64,000 bases of DNA from Paraburkholderia caffeinitolerans (lineage in GTDB: Bacteria > Pseudomonadota > Gammaproteobacteria > Burkholderiales > Burkholderiaceae): positions 1 through 64,000 of the forward strand of contig NZ_CADIKL010000013.1 in NCBI RefSeq assembly GCF_902859945.1, read 5' to 3'. The translations under genes were made by a program, and so were the position numbers. The notes beneath the pieces were generated by a model that worked only from the letters and a program-made list of their open reading frames with translations, was not told where the DNA came from and searched no databases. Shown here one piece after another: positions 34,571 to 45,546 of this stretch. Positions within the stretch are counted from its first letter, which is position 1. Each line of letters opens with the position of its first letter.

Positions 34571-35041
34571 ATGCCGCGTCGTCGCGAAGTCCCCAAGCGG
34601 GAAGTGTTGCCGGATCCGAAGTTCGGCAACGTTGATGTAGCCAAGTTCATGAACGTGCTGATGCTCTCCGGCAAGAAGTCGGTTGCCGAGCGTATCGTGT
34701 ACGGCGCTTTCGAACAGATCCAGACCAAGGGTGGCAAGGACCCGCTGGAAGTGTTCACTGTTGCGCTCAACAACGTGAAGCCGGTGGTGGAAGTGAAGAG
34801 CCGCCGCGTTGGTGGTGCGAACTATCAGGTTCCGGTCGAAGTGCGCCCCTCGCGTCGTATGGCATTGGCGATGCGTTGGCTGCGTGAAGCCGCGAAGAAG
34901 CGTAGCGAGAAGTCGATGGCCCTGCGTCTGGCAGGTGAACTCTCCGAAGCGGCCGAAGGCCGTGGCGGCGCGATGAAGAAGCGCGACGAAGTTCACCGGA
35001 TGGCAGAAGCGAACAAGGCGTTCTCGCACTTCCGCTTCTAA
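34571..35041 (+). CDS. rpsG: 30S ribosomal protein S7 (156 aa)
   Basis: Nucleates assembly of the 30S head. Begins [19 protein letters not shown] and contains the [16 protein letters not shown] signature at full length. The 185-base gap after rpsL has no gene. In E. coli S7 binds the rpsL-rpsG spacer to repress translation; the same control is plausible. Confidence 0.98.
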   Translation: MPRRREVPKREVLPDPKFGNVDVAKFMNVLMLSGKKSVAERIVYGAFEQIQTKGGKDPLEVFTVALNNVKPVVEVKSRRVGGANYQVPVEVRPSRRMALAMRWLREAAKKRSEKSMALRLAGELSEAAEGRGGAMKKRDEVHRMAEANKAFSHFRF

Positions 35042-35044
35042 GAG

Positions 35045-35125
35045 AAAGCCCCTACCGGGGTTTGCTCAAAAAGCGGAAAAAAATCCGGGCGGGTGCGCTT
35101 ATCGAGCGCCTCGCCCGTTTGTGTT
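35045..35125 (+). other. Two hairpins between rpsG and fusA
   Basis: A short hairpin AGCCCC/GGGGTTT (about 35046-35062) is followed by a longer imperfect one, CGGGCGGGTGCGC paired with GCGCCTCGCCCG (about 35088-35119) and then TTTGTG. The second looks like a weak terminator or attenuator in front of fusA. Confidence 0.45.
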
Positions 35126-35174
35126 CAGGCGCGTTGGGTCGAACCCGGCGCGCACCTCCCCATAGAGGATCAAA

Positions 35175-37277
35175 GTGGCTCGCAAGACTCCTATCGAGCG
35201 CTACCGCAATATCGGTATTAGCGCTCACATCGATGCCGGCAAGACGACGACGACCGAGCGCATTCTGTTTTACACCGGCGTGAACCACAAGATTGGTGAA
35301 GTTCACGACGGCGCTGCGACCATGGACTGGATGGAGCAGGAGCAGGAGCGTGGCATCACGATTACCTCCGCTGCTACCACCGCGTTCTGGAAGGGCATGG
35401 CTGGTAACTATCCGGAACACCGCATCAACATCATCGACACCCCGGGCCACGTCGACTTCACGATTGAAGTCGAGCGCTCGATGCGCGTGCTCGACGGCGC
35501 GTGCATGGTTTACTGCGCAGTGGGCGGCGTGCAGCCGCAGTCGGAAACGGTGTGGCGTCAGGCGAACAAGTACAAGGTTCCGCGTCTCGCATTCGTCAAC
35601 AAGATGGACCGTACCGGCGCGAACTTCTTCAAGGTCTACGACCAGTTGAAGACCCGCCTGAAGGCAAATCCGGTTCCGGTCGTGGTGCCGATCGGTGCGG
35701 AAGACACCTTCAAGGGCGTCGTCGATCTGATCAAGATGAAGGCGATCATTTGGGACGAAGCCTCGCAAGGCACGAAGTTCGACTACGTCGACATCCCGGC
35801 GGAACTCGCTGACACGTGCAACGAGTGGCGCGAAAAGATGATCGAGTCGGCGGCCGAAGCCAGCGAAGAGCTGATGGAAAAGTACCTCGGCGGCGAAGAG
35901 CTGAGCGAAGCGGAAATCGTCAAGGCGATCCGCGACCGGACCATCGCGTGCGAAATCCAGCCGATGCTGTGCGGCACTGCGTTCAAGAACAAGGGCGTGC
36001 AGCGCATGCTCGACGCCGTGATCGACTTCCTGCCGTCGCCGGTGGACATTCCCCCGGTCAAGGGTGAGCTCGAAAACGGCGAGACGGCCGAGCGCCGCGC
36101 AGCCGACGACGAGAAGTTCGCGGCACTCGCGTTCAAGATCATGACCGACCCGTTCGTCGGCCAACTGATCTTCTTCCGTGCGTACTCGGGCGTCGTCAAC
36201 TCGGGCGACACGGTGCTGAACTCGACCAAGGGCAAGAAGGAGCGCCTCGGCCGTATTCTGCAGATGCACGCGAACAACCGTGAAGAAATCAAGGAAGTTC
36301 GTGCAGGCGACATCGCTGCGGCGGTGGGCCTGAAGGAAGCGACCACGGGCGACACGCTGTGCGACCCGGCGAACCCGATCATTCTGGAACGCATGGTGTT
36401 CCCGGAGCCGGTGATTTCGCAGGCCGTCGAGCCGAAGACCAAGCCTGACCAGGAAAAGATGGGTATCGCCCTGAACCGCCTGGCACAGGAAGACCCGTCG
36501 TTCCGCGTCCAGACGGACGAAGAATCGGGCCAGACCATCATTTCGGGCATGGGCGAACTCCACCTCGAAATTCTGGTTGACCGCATGAAGCGCGAATTTG
36601 GCGTGGAGGCGACCGTCGGCAAGCCGCAGGTTGCATACCGCGAAACGATCCGTGCAACGGCGAAGGACGTGGACGGCAAGTTCGTCAAGCAGTCGGGTGG
36701 TCGCGGCCAGTACGGTCACGCGGTCATCACGCTCGAGCCGAACGAGCAGGGCAAGGGCTACGAGTTCCTCGACGAGATCAAGGGTGGTGTGATTCCGCGT
36801 GAATACATCCCTGCGGTCGACAAGGGTATCCAGGACACGCTGAAGGCCGGCGTGCTGGCGGGCTTCCCGGTCGTCGACGTCAAGGTTCACCTGACGTTCG
36901 GTTCGTACCACGATGTTGACTCGAACGAAAACGCGTTCCGCATGGCCGGTTCGATGGCGTTCAAGGAAGCAATGCGCAAGGCGCAGCCGGTCATCCTCGA
37001 ACCGATGATGGCCGTCGAAGTCGAAACGCCGGAAGACTACATGGGCAACGTGATGGGCGACCTGTCGGGCCGTCGCGGTATCGTTCAGGGCATGGAAGAC
37101 ATGGTTGGCGGCGGCAAGATCGTTCGCGCCGAAGTGCCGCTCTCGGAAATGTTTGGCTACTCGACGTCGCTGCGCTCGCTCACGCAGGGCCGCGCAACGT
37201 ACACGATGGAATTCAAGCACTACGCAGAAGCACCGCGTAACGTGGCCGACGCGATCATCAGCGCGAAGGCGAAGTAA
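35175..37277 (+). CDS. fusA: Elongation factor G (700 aa)
   Basis: Translocase GTPase. Begins [21 protein letters not shown] with P-loop [10 protein letters not shown] near residues 17-26. The GTPase motif DTPGHVDF is near 88-95 and NKMD near 142-145. Domains IV and V follow in full. The start codon is GTG, chosen because AGAGG lies upstream and the N-terminus fits the family. tuf copy 2 follows after 86 bases. Confidence 0.98.
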   Translation: MARKTPIERYRNIGISAHIDAGKTTTTERILFYTGVNHKIGEVHDGAATMDWMEQEQERGITITSAATTAFWKGMAGNYPEHRINIIDTPGHVDFTIEVERSMRVLDGACMVYCAVGGVQPQSETVWRQANKYKVPRLAFVNKMDRTGANFFKVYDQLKTRLKANPVPVVVPIGAEDTFKGVVDLIKMKAIIWDEASQGTKFDYVDIPAELADTCNEWREKMIESAAEASEELMEKYLGGEELSEAEIVKAIRDRTIACEIQPMLCGTAFKNKGVQRMLDAVIDFLPSPVDIPPVKGELENGETAERRAADDEKFAALAFKIMTDPFVGQLIFFRAYSGVVNSGDTVLNSTKGKKERLGRILQMHANNREEIKEVRAGDIAAAVGLKEATTGDTLCDPANPIILERMVFPEPVISQAVEPKTKPDQEKMGIALNRLAQEDPSFRVQTDEESGQTIISGMGELHLEILVDRMKREFGVEATVGKPQVAYRETIRATAKDVDGKFVKQSGGRGQYGHAVITLEPNEQGKGYEFLDEIKGGVIPREYIPAVDKGIQDTLKAGVLAGFPVVDVKVHLTFGSYHDVDSNENAFRMAGSMAFKEAMRKAQPVILEPMMAVEVETPEDYMGNVMGDLSGRRGIVQGMEDMVGGGKIVRAEVPLSEMFGYSTSLRSLTQGRATYTMEFKHYAEAPRNVADAIISAKAK

Positions 37278-37291
37278 GCATCGGCGCAAAA

Positions 37292-37319
37292 GCGAACCGG
37301 GCATTAGCGCCTGGTTCGC
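37292..37319 (+). other. 11-bp hairpin between fusA and tuf copy 2
   Basis: GCGAACCGGGC/GCCTGGTTCGC with one G-T pair and loop ATTAGC, 14 bases after the fusA stop and followed by ATCGCTC, not T residues. Probably an RNA stability or processing element rather than a terminator. Confidence 0.55.
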
Positions 37320-37363
37320 ATCGCTCAGTCACCGATTCACCACTTTTTTGAAAGAAGAGAAAC

Positions 37364-38554
37364 ATGGCAAAAGGTAAATTCGAACGGACCAAGCCGCACG
37401 TGAACGTGGGCACGATCGGTCACGTTGACCACGGCAAGACCACGCTGACGGCAGCAATCACGACGGTTCTGACCAAGAAGTTCGGCGGCGAAGCCAAGGC
37501 ATACGACCAGATCGATGCAGCGCCGGAAGAAAAGGCACGTGGTATTACCATCAACACCGCGCACGTCGAGTACGAAACGGCTAACCGCCACTACGCACAC
37601 GTCGACTGCCCGGGCCACGCTGACTATGTGAAGAACATGATCACGGGCGCGGCACAGATGGACGGCGCAATCCTGGTGTGCTCGGCCGCTGACGGCCCGA
37701 TGCCGCAAACGCGTGAGCACATCCTGCTCGCCCGTCAGGTTGGCGTTCCGTACATCATCGTGTTCCTGAACAAGTGCGACATGGTCGACGACGCCGAGCT
37801 GCTCGAGCTAGTCGAAATGGAAGTGCGCGAACTTCTGTCGAAGTACGACTTCCCGGGCGACGACACCCCGATCATCAAGGGTTCGGCCAAGCTGGCGCTG
37901 GAAGGCGACACGGGCGAGCTGGGTGAAGTGGCGATCATGAACCTGGCCGACGCACTGGACACGTACATCCCGACGCCGGAGCGCGCAGTTGACGGCGCGT
38001 TCCTGATGCCGGTGGAAGACGTGTTCTCGATCTCGGGTCGTGGCACGGTGGTGACGGGTCGCGTCGAGCGCGGCATCGTCAAGGTCGGCGAGGAAATCGA
38101 AATCGTCGGTATCAAGCCGACGGTGAAGACGACCTGCACGGGCGTGGAAATGTTCCGCAAGCTGCTCGACCAGGGGCAGGCAGGCGACAACGTCGGTATC
38201 CTGCTGCGCGGCACGAAGCGTGAAGACGTGGAGCGCGGCCAGGTTCTGGCGAAGCCGGGTTCGATCACGCCGCACACGCACTTCACGGCTGAGGTGTACG
38301 TGCTGAGCAAGGACGAAGGCGGCCGTCACACGCCGTTCTTCAACAACTACCGTCCGCAGTTCTACTTCCGTACGACGGACGTGACGGGCTCGATCGAGCT
38401 GCCGAAGGATAAGGAAATGGTCATGCCGGGCGACAACGTGTCGATCACGGTGAAGCTGATCGCTCCGATCGCGATGGAAGAAGGTCTGCGCTTCGCAATC
38501 CGCGAAGGTGGCCGTACCGTCGGCGCCGGCGTGGTCGCGAAGATCATCGAGTAA
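37364..38554 (+). CDS. tuf: Elongation factor Tu, copy 2 (396 aa)
   Basis: Identical in protein sequence to copy 1 at 682-1872. Codons 2, 3, 5, 6 and 7 use GCA, AAA, AAA, TTC and GAA where copy 1 uses GCC, AAG, AAG, TTT and GAG; from codon 8 to the stop I see no base difference, and homology ends right after TAA. AAGAAGAGAAAC precedes the ATG. It closes the str operon, as in most proteobacteria. Confidence 0.99.
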   Translation: MAKGKFERTKPHVNVGTIGHVDHGKTTLTAAITTVLTKKFGGEAKAYDQIDAAPEEKARGITINTAHVEYETANRHYAHVDCPGHADYVKNMITGAAQMDGAILVCSAADGPMPQTREHILLARQVGVPYIIVFLNKCDMVDDAELLELVEMEVRELLSKYDFPGDDTPIIKGSAKLALEGDTGELGEVAIMNLADALDTYIPTPERAVDGAFLMPVEDVFSISGRGTVVTGRVERGIVKVGEEIEIVGIKPTVKTTCTGVEMFRKLLDQGQAGDNVGILLRGTKREDVERGQVLAKPGSITPHTHFTAEVYVLSKDEGGRHTPFFNNYRPQFYFRTTDVTGSIELPKDKEMVMPGDNVSITVKLIAPIAMEEGLRFAIREGGRTVGAGVVAKIIE

Positions 38555-38603
38555 ATCGGGTAGAATATCCGGCTTGCTGTAAGCAGTAGAAGTTGACGTA
38601 CTT

Positions 38604-38640
38604 GGGACCGGCCTGCGGCTCTCCGCCGCAGGCCGGTCCC
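38604..38640 (+). promoter_or_regulatory. Perfect 15-bp hairpin in the rpsJ leader
   Basis: GGGACCGGCCTGCGG/CCGCAGGCCGGTCCC with a 7-base loop, in the 143-base tuf-rpsJ gap and 57 bases before the rpsJ ATG. It is followed by GCGCTCTTTATATT, a weak T stretch. Candidate attenuator or r-protein (L4-type) target of the S10 operon. TAGAAT at 38561-38566 is a possible -10 for this operon. Confidence 0.6.
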
Positions 38641-38697
38641 GCGCTCTTTATATTGTCTGGCGGCGCAAGTCCGCCTCGCTCTTTTCAAGGAATTGCC

Positions 38698-39009
38698 ATG
38701 CAGAACCAAAAAATCCGTATTCGCCTGAAGGCTTTCGACTATCGCCTGATCGATCAATCGGCTGCTGAAATCGTCGAAACGGCGAAGCGGACGGGTGCCA
38801 TCGTTCGCGGTCCGGTGCCGCTGCCGACGCGCATCCAGCGTTTCGACATCCTGCGTTCGCCGCACGTCAACAAGACGTCGCGCGATCAGCTCGAAATCCG
38901 TACCCACCTGCGCCTGATGGACATCGTCGACCCGACGGACAAGACCGTTGACGCGCTGATGAAGCTGGACCTGCCGGCTGGCGTGGACGTCGAAATCAAG
39001 CTGCAGTAA
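38698..39009 (+). CDS. rpsJ: 30S ribosomal protein S10 (103 aa)
   Basis: First gene of the S10 operon; also the NusB/NusG partner NusE. Begins [19 protein letters not shown] and contains [18 protein letters not shown]. An upstream in-frame extension of 35 codons crosses the hairpin and is not coding. AAGGA precedes the ATG. Confidence 0.98.
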   Translation: MQNQKIRIRLKAFDYRLIDQSAAEIVETAKRTGAIVRGPVPLPTRIQRFDILRSPHVNKTSRDQLEIRTHLRLMDIVDPTDKTVDALMKLDLPAGVDVEIKLQ

Positions 39010-39209
39010 GAGTCTCGAGCGCGACCGGGATCGCCTGATCGCGCTAAGTCTTTGATTGCTTGCGGGAATCGTGGAAGGACGTTATACTTGACGTCTTTTC
39101 GCGCATCTGCGCAAAAAATCGGTGTGTCCCTTTCTGGCCTTTACCCAGAAAACATGCCGGTACTTTGTAAATTAGCCCCGACCAATCGCAGTCGGGAATG
39201 GAGAAAACG

Positions 39210-39869
39210 ATGAGCCTTGGACTCGTAGGTCGCAAGGTTGGCATGACGCGTATCTTCACGGCTGACGGGGATTCGATTCCCGTGACCGTGCTGGACGTGT
39301 CCGACAACCGCGTGACGCAGATCAAGACTGTAGAAACCGACGGCTACACGGCCGTGCAGGTTACTTTCGGTACTCGCCGCGCATCGCGCGTGACGAAGCC
39401 GCTCGCAGGTCATCTCGCCAAAGCTGGCGTTCAAGCCGGTGAAATCCTCAAGGAATTCCAGATCGACGCCGCCAAGGCTGCCGAACTGTCCGCTGGCGCT
39501 GTGATCGGTGTGGAACTCTTCACGGAAGGCCAGAAGATCGACGTGCAAGGCACCTCGATCGGTAAGGGCTACGCCGGTACCATCAAGCGTTACAACTTCG
39601 CTTCGGGTCGTGCTTCGCACGGTAACTCGCGCTCGCACAATGTGCCGGGCTCGATCGGTATGGCGCAGGATCCGGGTCGTGTGTTCCCGGGTAAGCGCAT
39701 GACCGGTCACATGGGTGACGAAACCGTAACGGTGCAAAACCTCGAAATCGCCCGTATTGACGCAGAGCGCAAGCTGCTGCTGGTCAAGGGTGCCGTGCCG
39801 GGTGCTAAGGGCGGCAAGGTTTTCGTGACGCCGGCCGTCAAGGCGCGCGCCAAGAAAGGAGCGCAATAA
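39210..39869 (+). CDS. rplC: 50S ribosomal protein L3 (219 aa)
   Basis: Begins [16 protein letters not shown], the family start; an ATG four codons earlier lacks a site, while GGAG at 39200-39203 serves ATG 39210. The loop near the peptidyl-transferase centre ([25 protein letters not shown]) is intact. The stop TAA overlaps the rplD start. The 200-base gap before it holds only short inverted segments. Confidence 0.97.
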   Translation: MSLGLVGRKVGMTRIFTADGDSIPVTVLDVSDNRVTQIKTVETDGYTAVQVTFGTRRASRVTKPLAGHLAKAGVQAGEILKEFQIDAAKAAELSAGAVIGVELFTEGQKIDVQGTSIGKGYAGTIKRYNFASGRASHGNSRSHNVPGSIGMAQDPGRVFPGKRMTGHMGDETVTVQNLEIARIDAERKLLLVKGAVPGAKGGKVFVTPAVKARAKKGAQ

Positions 39870-40489
39870 TGGAACTGAAGCTCCTGAACGCTAATGGTCA
39901 AGAAGGTGCTGCAGTCAACGCGTCGGACGTCGTGTTCGGCCGCGACTACAACGAAGCACTGATTCACCAGATCGTTGTCGCCTACCAGGCGAACGCGCGC
40001 AGCGGTAACCGCGCGCAGAAGGATCGTGAGCAAGTCAAGCACACCACCAAGAAGCCGTGGCGCCAGAAGGGTACGGGCCGTGCTCGTGCCGGTATGTCGT
40101 CGAGCCCGCTGTGGCGTGGCGGTGGTCGCATCTTCCCGAATTCGCCGGAAGAAAACTTCTCGCACAAGGTCAACAAGAAGATGCATCGCGCAGGCCTCTG
40201 CTCGATCTTCTCGCAGCTGGCCCGCGAAGGCCGCATCTCGGTCGTCGAAGAGTTCTCGCTCGAAGCGCCCAAGACGAAGCTGCTGGCCGAAAAGTTCAAG
40301 GCCATGGGTCTCGAATCCGTGCTGGTCATTACCGACACGGTCGACGAGAACCTGTTCCTGGCGTCGCGCAACCTGCCCCACGTGGCAGTCGTTGAGCCGC
40401 GCTTTGCCGACCCGCTCTCGCTGATCTACTTCAAGAAGATCCTGATCACGAAGGCTGCGGTTGCCCAGATCGAGGAGTTGCTGTCATGA
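39869..40489 (+). CDS. rplD: 50S ribosomal protein L4 (206 aa)
   Basis: Exit-tunnel protein and, in gamma-proteobacteria, the repressor of the S10 operon. The tunnel loop [15 protein letters not shown] and SPLWRGGG is conserved. It starts within the rplC stop (TAATG) and overlaps rplW by 4 bases. Confidence 0.98.
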   Translation: MELKLLNANGQEGAAVNASDVVFGRDYNEALIHQIVVAYQANARSGNRAQKDREQVKHTTKKPWRQKGTGRARAGMSSSPLWRGGGRIFPNSPEENFSHKVNKKMHRAGLCSIFSQLAREGRISVVEEFSLEAPKTKLLAEKFKAMGLESVLVITDTVDENLFLASRNLPHVAVVEPRFADPLSLIYFKKILITKAAVAQIEELLS

Positions 40490-40800
40490 GCGAGATTCGC
40501 AAGAACGATCATCGTTTGATGCAGGTCCTGCTCGCACCGGTGATCTCCGAAAAGGCGACCCTGGTGGCTGAGAAGAACGAACAAGTCGTCTTCGAAGTCG
40601 CGCCGGACGCGAACAAGCAGGAAGTCAAGGCTGCTGTCGAGCTGCTGTTCAAGGTGGAAGTCGAGTCCGTCAACGTGCTGGTCCAGAAGGGCAAAGCCAA
40701 GCGCTTTGGCCGCTTCAACGGCAAGCGCAAGGACGTGAAGAAGGCGTACGTCTGCCTGAAGCCCGGCCAGGAAATCAACTTTGAAGCGGAGGCCAAGTAA
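40486..40800 (+). CDS. rplW: 50S ribosomal protein L23 (104 aa)
   Basis: Docking site for trigger factor and SRP at the tunnel exit. Contains [22 protein letters not shown] and the [20 protein letters not shown] loop. ATGA overlap with rplD. Confidence 0.97.
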   Translation: MSEIRKNDHRLMQVLLAPVISEKATLVAEKNEQVVFEVAPDANKQEVKAAVELLFKVEVESVNVLVQKGKAKRFGRFNGKRKDVKKAYVCLKPGQEINFEAEAK

Positions 40801-40802
40801 TC

Positions 40803-41630
40803 ATGGCAATCGTGAAAGTTAAGCCGACCTCGCCGGGTCGCCGCGCGATGGTGAAGATCGTCAACAAGGATCTGCACAAGGGCGCGCCGTACGCACCGCT
40901 GCTCGAAAAGCAATCCGTGAAGGCGGGCCGTAACAACAACGGTCACATCACCACGCGTCACCAAGGTGGCGGTCACAAGCAGCATTATCGTGTGATCGAT
41001 TTCCGTCGTACGAAGGATGGCATCCCCGCGAAGGTGGAGCGTCTCGAGTATGACCCGAACCGTAGCGCGAACATTGCGCTGGTTCTTTACGCAGACGGCG
41101 AGCGCCGCTACATCATCGCGCCGAAGGGCGTGACGGTTGGCACGCCGCTGATGTCGGGTTCGGAAGCGCCGATCCGTGCAGGCAACACGCTGCCGATCCG
41201 CAACATTCCGGTCGGTACGACGATCCACTGCATCGAAATGCTGCCGGGCAAGGGCGCGCAGATCGCGCGTTCGGCTGGCACGTCGGCCATGCTGCTGGCT
41301 CGCGAAGGCGTCTACGCGCAGGTTCGTCTGCGTTCGGGCGAAATCCGTCGCGTGCACGTTGAATGCCGTGCAACGATCGGTGAAGTCGGCAACGAAGAGC
41401 ACAGCCTCCGTCAAATCGGTAAGGCTGGCGCGAACCGCTGGCGCGGTATCCGCCCGACGGTCCGTGGCGTTGCGATGAACCCGGTCGACCACCCGCACGG
41501 TGGTGGCGAAGGCAAGACTGCGGCTGGTCGCGACCCGGTGAGCCCGTGGGGCACGCCGGCGAAGGGCTATCGCACCCGCAGCAACAAGCGCACGACGAGC
41601 ATGATCGTCCAGCGCCGTCACAAGCGTTAA
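40803..41630 (+). CDS. rplB: 50S ribosomal protein L2 (275 aa)
   Basis: Core 23S-binding protein near the peptidyl-transferase centre. The conserved [18 protein letters not shown] loop with its essential His is intact near residues 222-239. Two bases separate it from rplW. Confidence 0.99.
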   Translation: MAIVKVKPTSPGRRAMVKIVNKDLHKGAPYAPLLEKQSVKAGRNNNGHITTRHQGGGHKQHYRVIDFRRTKDGIPAKVERLEYDPNRSANIALVLYADGERRYIIAPKGVTVGTPLMSGSEAPIRAGNTLPIRNIPVGTTIHCIEMLPGKGAQIARSAGTSAMLLAREGVYAQVRLRSGEIRRVHVECRATIGEVGNEEHSLRQIGKAGANRWRGIRPTVRGVAMNPVDHPHGGGEGKTAAGRDPVSPWGTPAKGYRTRSNKRTTSMIVQRRHKR

Positions 41631-41640
41631 GGAGTAGGCA

Positions 41641-41916
41641 ATGGCACGTTCTATTAAGAAAGGTCCGTTCTGCGACGCCCATTTGCTGAAGAAGGTTGAG
41701 GCGGCTGCAGCTACGCGCGACAAAAAACCGATCAAGACCTGGTCGCGTCGTTCGACGATCCTGCCGGACTTCATCGGCCTGACGATCGCCGTGCACAACG
41801 GCCGTCAACACGTTCCGGTGTATGTCACGGAAAACATGGTCGGCCACAAGCTTGGCGAGTTCGCACTGACCCGTACGTTCAAGGGTCACGCGGCCGACAA
41901 GAAGGCCAAGAAATAA
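41641..41916 (+). CDS. rpsS: 30S ribosomal protein S19 (91 aa)
   Basis: Begins [20 protein letters not shown] and contains [20 protein letters not shown]. Full length. GGAG precedes the start. Confidence 0.98.
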   Translation: MARSIKKGPFCDAHLLKKVEAAAATRDKKPIKTWSRRSTILPDFIGLTIAVHNGRQHVPVYVTENMVGHKLGEFALTRTFKGHAADKKAKK

Positions 41917-41928
41917 GGGGCAATCAAG

Positions 41929-42258
41929 ATGGAAGTGAAGGCAATTCATCGCGGTGCCCGCATCTCGGCGCAGAAGACGCGTCTTGTGGCTGACCAGATC
42001 CGCGGTCTGCCGGTTGACAAGGCACTGAACGTTCTGACGTTCTCGCCGAAGAAAGCGGCTGGCATCGTGAAAAAGGTTGTGCTCTCGGCGATCGCAAACG
42101 CGGAACACAACGAAGGCGCCGATATCGACGAGCTCAAGATCAAGAGCATCTACGTCGACAAGGCTGCTTCGCTGAAGCGTTTCACCGCACGCGCAAAGGG
42201 TCGCGGTAACCGCATCGAGAAGCAATCCTGTCACATCACTGTGACGGTCGGGAATTAA
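41929..42258 (+). CDS. rplV: 50S ribosomal protein L22 (109 aa)
   Basis: Tunnel protein. Begins [23 protein letters not shown] and ends with the beta-hairpin [20 protein letters not shown]. The macrolide-relevant hairpin shows no insertion or deletion by eye. Confidence 0.98.
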
Positions 42259-42269
42259 GGAGCCATACG

Positions 42270-43052
42270 ATGGGACAGAAAATTCATCCGACTGGCTTCC
42301 GTTTGGCCGTCAGCCGCAATTGGGCTTCGCGTTGGTACGCGAACAACAACAATTTCGCGGCGATGTTGAAGGAAGACATCGGTGTTCGTGAATACCTGAA
42401 GAAGAAGCTGAAGAACGCTTCGGTGGGCCGTGTTGTGATCGAGCGTCCGGCTAAGAACGCTCGCATCACGATTTACAGCTCGCGTCCGGGTGTGGTGATC
42501 GGCAAGAAGGGCGAGGACATCGAACTCCTCAAGGCCGAACTCCAGAAGCGCATGGGCGTTCCGGTTCACGTGAACATCGAAGAAATCCGCAAGCCGGAAA
42601 CCGATGCTCAACTGATCGCTGACTCGATCACGCAGCAGCTCGAGCGCCGCATCATGTTCCGTCGCGCAATGAAGCGCGCGATGCAGAACGCGATGCGTCT
42701 GGGTGCCCAAGGCATCAAGATCATGAGCGCCGGCCGTCTGAACGGTATCGAAATCGCACGTACCGAGTGGTACCGCGAAGGTCGAGTGCCGCTTCACACG
42801 CTGCGTGCTGACATCGACTACGCAACCTCGGAAGCGAAGACGACGTACGGCATCATCGGCGTGAAGGTTTGGGTCTACAAGGGCGACACGCTCGGCCGCA
42901 ACGACGCACCGGTGGTGGAAGAAGTCGCCGAAGAAAAGCGTCCGCGCCGCAATGCGCGTCCGGGCGATCGTCGTCCGCGCCGTGATGGTGAAGGCGCACC
43001 GGGTGCCCGTCGTGGCGCACCGCGTCGCGGCGACGGCAAGAGTGGAGAATAA
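42270..43052 (+). CDS. rpsC: 30S ribosomal protein S3 (260 aa)
   Basis: mRNA entry protein with a KH domain ([17 protein letters not shown] near 72-86). It is about 27 residues longer than E. coli S3; the extra part is an Arg/Gly/Asp-rich tail from about 225 ([19 protein letters not shown] and the rest). Such tails are usual in beta-proteobacteria. Confidence 0.98.
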   Translation: MGQKIHPTGFRLAVSRNWASRWYANNNNFAAMLKEDIGVREYLKKKLKNASVGRVVIERPAKNARITIYSSRPGVVIGKKGEDIELLKAELQKRMGVPVHVNIEEIRKPETDAQLIADSITQQLERRIMFRRAMKRAMQNAMRLGAQGIKIMSAGRLNGIEIARTEWYREGRVPLHTLRADIDYATSEAKTTYGIIGVKVWVYKGDTLGRNDAPVVEEVAEEKRPRRNARPGDRRPRRDGEGAPGARRGAPRRGDGKSGE

Positions 43053-43054
43053 CG

Positions 43055-43471
43055 ATGCTGCAACCGAAACGCAGGAAGTATCGCAAAGAGCAGAAGGGTC
43101 GTAACACCGGTATCGCAACGCGCGGCAACGCGGTTTCGTTCGGTGAATACGGTCTGAAGGCTATCGGTCGTGGTCGCCTGACCGCGCGTCAGATTGAAGC
43201 GGCGCGTCGTGCAATGACGCGTCACATCAAGCGTGGCGGCCGCATCTGGATCCGTATCTTCCCGGACAAGCCGATTTCGCAAAAGCCGGCGGAAGTGCGT
43301 ATGGGTAACGGTAAGGGTAACCCTGAGTACTACGTCGCTGAGATCCAGCCGGGCAAGATGCTGTACGAAATGGATGGTGTGTCCGAAGAACTGGCCCGTG
43401 AAGCCTTCCGTCTGGCTGCAGCCAAGCTGCCGCTGAAGACGGTCTTCATGGTTCGCCAACTCGGCGCCTAA
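43055..43471 (+). CDS. rplP: 50S ribosomal protein L16 (138 aa)
   Basis: Begins [19 protein letters not shown] and contains [20 protein letters not shown]. Full length, two bases after rpsC. Confidence 0.98.
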   Translation: MLQPKRRKYRKEQKGRNTGIATRGNAVSFGEYGLKAIGRGRLTARQIEAARRAMTRHIKRGGRIWIRIFPDKPISQKPAEVRMGNGKGNPEYYVAEIQPGKMLYEMDGVSEELAREAFRLAAAKLPLKTVFMVRQLGA

Positions 43472-43481
43472 GGAGTGAATG

Positions 43482-43676
43482 ATGAAGGCTTCTGAACTTC
43501 ACCAGAAAGACAAGGCCGCGCTCAACCAAGAGCTGTCGGACCTCTTGAAGGCGCAATTCGGCCTGCGCATGCAACTCGCGACCCAGCAGCTCACGAACAC
43601 GAGCCAGCTGAAGAAGGTTCGTCGCGACATCGCACGTGTGCGGACCGTCCTGACTGAGAAGGCGAACCAGAAATGA
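43482..43676 (+). CDS. rpmC: 50S ribosomal protein L29 (64 aa)
   Basis: Begins [21 protein letters not shown], two helices as in the family. A second ATG one codon upstream (43479) is also possible. The stop overlaps the rpsQ start by 4 bases. Confidence 0.96.
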   Translation: MKASELHQKDKAALNQELSDLLKAQFGLRMQLATQQLTNTSQLKKVRRDIARVRTVLTEKANQK

Positions 43677-43945
43677 ACGAAAGCGTGAAAACCTCGCTTA
43701 AGCGGACGCTGGTCGGCAAGGTCGTCAGCAACAAGATGGACAAGACGGTCACCGTCTTGGTCGAGCGCCGCGTCAAGCACCCGATCTACGGCAAGTACGT
43801 TGTGCAGTCGAAGAAGTACCACGCTCACGACGAATCGAACACGTACAACGAGGGTGACCTCGTTGAAATCCAGGAAACTCGTCCGATTTCGAAGACGAAG
43901 GCTTGGACCGTGTCGAAGCTGATCGAAGCAGCACGCGTCATCTAA
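43673..43945 (+). CDS. rpsQ: 30S ribosomal protein S17 (90 aa)
   Basis: OB-fold 16S binder with [21 protein letters not shown] and [15 protein letters not shown]. Last gene before a 351-base gap, so it closes the S10 transcription unit. Confidence 0.97.
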   Translation: MNESVKTSLKRTLVGKVVSNKMDKTVTVLVERRVKHPIYGKYVVQSKKYHAHDESNTYNEGDLVEIQETRPISKTKAWTVSKLIEAARVI

Positions 43946-44296
43946 GAGCCGTTTCAGATGATGCAGTACCCCGGGGCCTCCCCGGGGTAGAGAAGTTGTT
44001 GAAATCGCTAAAGATTTCGCTTGCGAGACCAAGATTATCGAGTTATAGTCTTGGTCTTCCCTCTTTATGAGGCTCGTTGTTGGCAAAGCAGCGGGCAAAG
44101 TAGTGGGGGAGGTGGTTCGGGCGCCAGTCCGGATCTGCAAGATTCACCGGAATGCGATGGCCGGTTTCGTTTGCCGTCGCTGCTGTTCTAACCCAAGCAG
44201 CTGAGCGGTCGTTCTAGTGGCGGCGCGGCTGACGGGACCAAGACTGACCGGATGTGCCATGGTGGTGCAACCGGATTAAGTTGGGAAAGATAAACC
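43946..44296 (+). promoter_or_regulatory. rpsQ-rplN spacer: hairpin and spc operon promoter (351 bases)
   Basis: No gene. A perfect 10-bp hairpin TACCCCGGGG/CCCCGGGGTA (43967-43989) lies just after rpsQ without a T tract. The promoter candidate is at 44021-44049. The 8-base word GACCAAGA occurs at 44027-44034 and 44236-44243 and inverted at 44049-44056. Confidence 0.6.
44021..44049 (+). promoter_or_regulatory. Promoter candidate of the spc operon with flanking inverted repeat
   Basis: -35 TTGCGA (44021-44026), 17-base spacer, -10 TATAGT (44044-44049). A perfect 9-base inverted repeat AGACCAAGA (44026-44034) and TCTTGGTCT (44049-44057) runs from the end of the -35 to just past the -10. It could be an operator or a hairpin that forms only in RNA started upstream. 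Confidence 0.65.
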
Positions 44297-44665
44297 ATGA
44301 TCCAGACCGAAACTCGGCTTGAAGTAGCCGACAACACGGGTGCGCGTGAAGTCATGTGCATCAAGGTGCTCGGCGGCTCGAAGCGTCGTTATGCCAGCAT
44401 TGGCGACATCATCAAGGTGAGCGTCAAGGAAGCAACGCCGCGCGGGCGCGTGAAAAAGGGCGAAATCTACAACGCTGTTGTAGTTCGCACCGCCAAGGGC
44501 GTGCGCCGTCAAGACGGCTCGCTGATCAAGTTCGATGGCAACGCCGCCGTGCTTTTGAATACCAAGCTTGAGCCGATCGGCACCCGCATTTTCGGGCCGG
44601 TTACGCGTGAGCTGCGTAGCGAACGATTCATGAAGATCGTTTCGCTGGCGCCGGAAGTGCTGTAA
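44297..44665 (+). CDS. rplN: 50S ribosomal protein L14 (122 aa)
   Basis: Begins [22 protein letters not shown], full length, with the conserved C-terminal [19 protein letters not shown]. First gene of the spc operon here. Confidence 0.98.
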   Translation: MIQTETRLEVADNTGAREVMCIKVLGGSKRRYASIGDIIKVSVKEATPRGRVKKGEIYNAVVVRTAKGVRRQDGSLIKFDGNAAVLLNTKLEPIGTRIFGPVTRELRSERFMKIVSLAPEVL

Positions 44666-44674
44666 GGAGTCGCG

Positions 44675-44983
44675 ATGAACAAGATTCGCAAGGGTGACGA
44701 AGTTATCGTCGTTACCGGCAAAGACAAGGGCAAGCGCGGTGTTGTGGTGGCCATCGGCGAAGAGCGCGTGACTGTCGAAGGCATCAACATTGCTAAAAAG
44801 CATGTGAAGCCGAACCCCATGAAGGGTACGACGGGTGGCGTGGAAGCCAAGGCAATGCCGCTGGCTATCTCGAACGTCGCATTGGTCGACGCGAACGGCA
44901 AGCCGTCGCGCGTGGGCATCAAGGTCGAAGGGGACAAGAAGGTTCGTTTCCTGAAGACGACCGGTGCTGTCCTGAGCGCCTGA
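44675..44983 (+). CDS. rplX: 50S ribosomal protein L24 (102 aa)
   Basis: KOW-type protein: [19 protein letters not shown] at the N-terminus, then [11 protein letters not shown]. Assembly initiator of the 50S subunit. GGAG precedes the ATG. Confidence 0.98.
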   Translation: MNKIRKGDEVIVVTGKDKGKRGVVVAIGEERVTVEGINIAKKHVKPNPMKGTTGGVEAKAMPLAISNVALVDANGKPSRVGIKVEGDKKVRFLKTTGAVLSA

Positions 44984-44999
44984 CGCTGCGGAGTAAAAA

Positions 45000-45539
45000 A
45001 TGGCACGTTTGCAAGAATTTTATAAAGAGAAGGTCGTTCCCGGCCTGATCGAGAAGTTCGGTTACAAGTCGGTCATGGAAGTGCCGCGCCTCACCAAGAT
45101 CACCCTGAACATGGGTGTTGGTGAAGCCGTCGCTGACAAGAAGGTCCTCGAGCACGCCATTGGCGACCTCACGAAGATCGCCGGCCAGAAGCCTGTCGTG
45201 ACGAAGTCGCGCAAGGCAATCGCCGGCTTCAAGATCCGCGAAGGTTACCCGATCGGCACGATGGTCACGCTGCGTGGCCAGGCAATGTACGAATTCCTGG
45301 ACCGTTTCGTGACGGTTGCGCTGCCCCGCGTGCGCGACTTCCGTGGCGTGTCGGGCAAGGCGTTCGACGGCCGTGGTAACTACAACATCGGTGTGAAAGA
45401 GCAGATCATTTTCCCCGAAATCGACTACGACAAGATCGACGCGCTGCGTGGGCTGAACATCAGCATCACGACGACCGCGAAGACCGACGAAGAAGCAAAG
45501 GCACTGCTCGCCGGCTTCAAGTTCCCGTTCAGAAACTGA
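45000..45539 (+). CDS. rplE: 50S ribosomal protein L5 (179 aa)
   Basis: Binds 5S rRNA in the central protuberance. Contains [24 protein letters not shown] and [17 protein letters not shown]. In E. coli the S8 repressor site lies at the start of this gene. Confidence 0.98.
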   Translation: MARLQEFYKEKVVPGLIEKFGYKSVMEVPRLTKITLNMGVGEAVADKKVLEHAIGDLTKIAGQKPVVTKSRKAIAGFKIREGYPIGTMVTLRGQAMYEFLDRFVTVALPRVRDFRGVSGKAFDGRGNYNIGVKEQIIFPEIDYDKIDALRGLNISITTTAKTDEEAKALLAGFKFPFRN

Positions 45540-45546
45540 GGTTACC

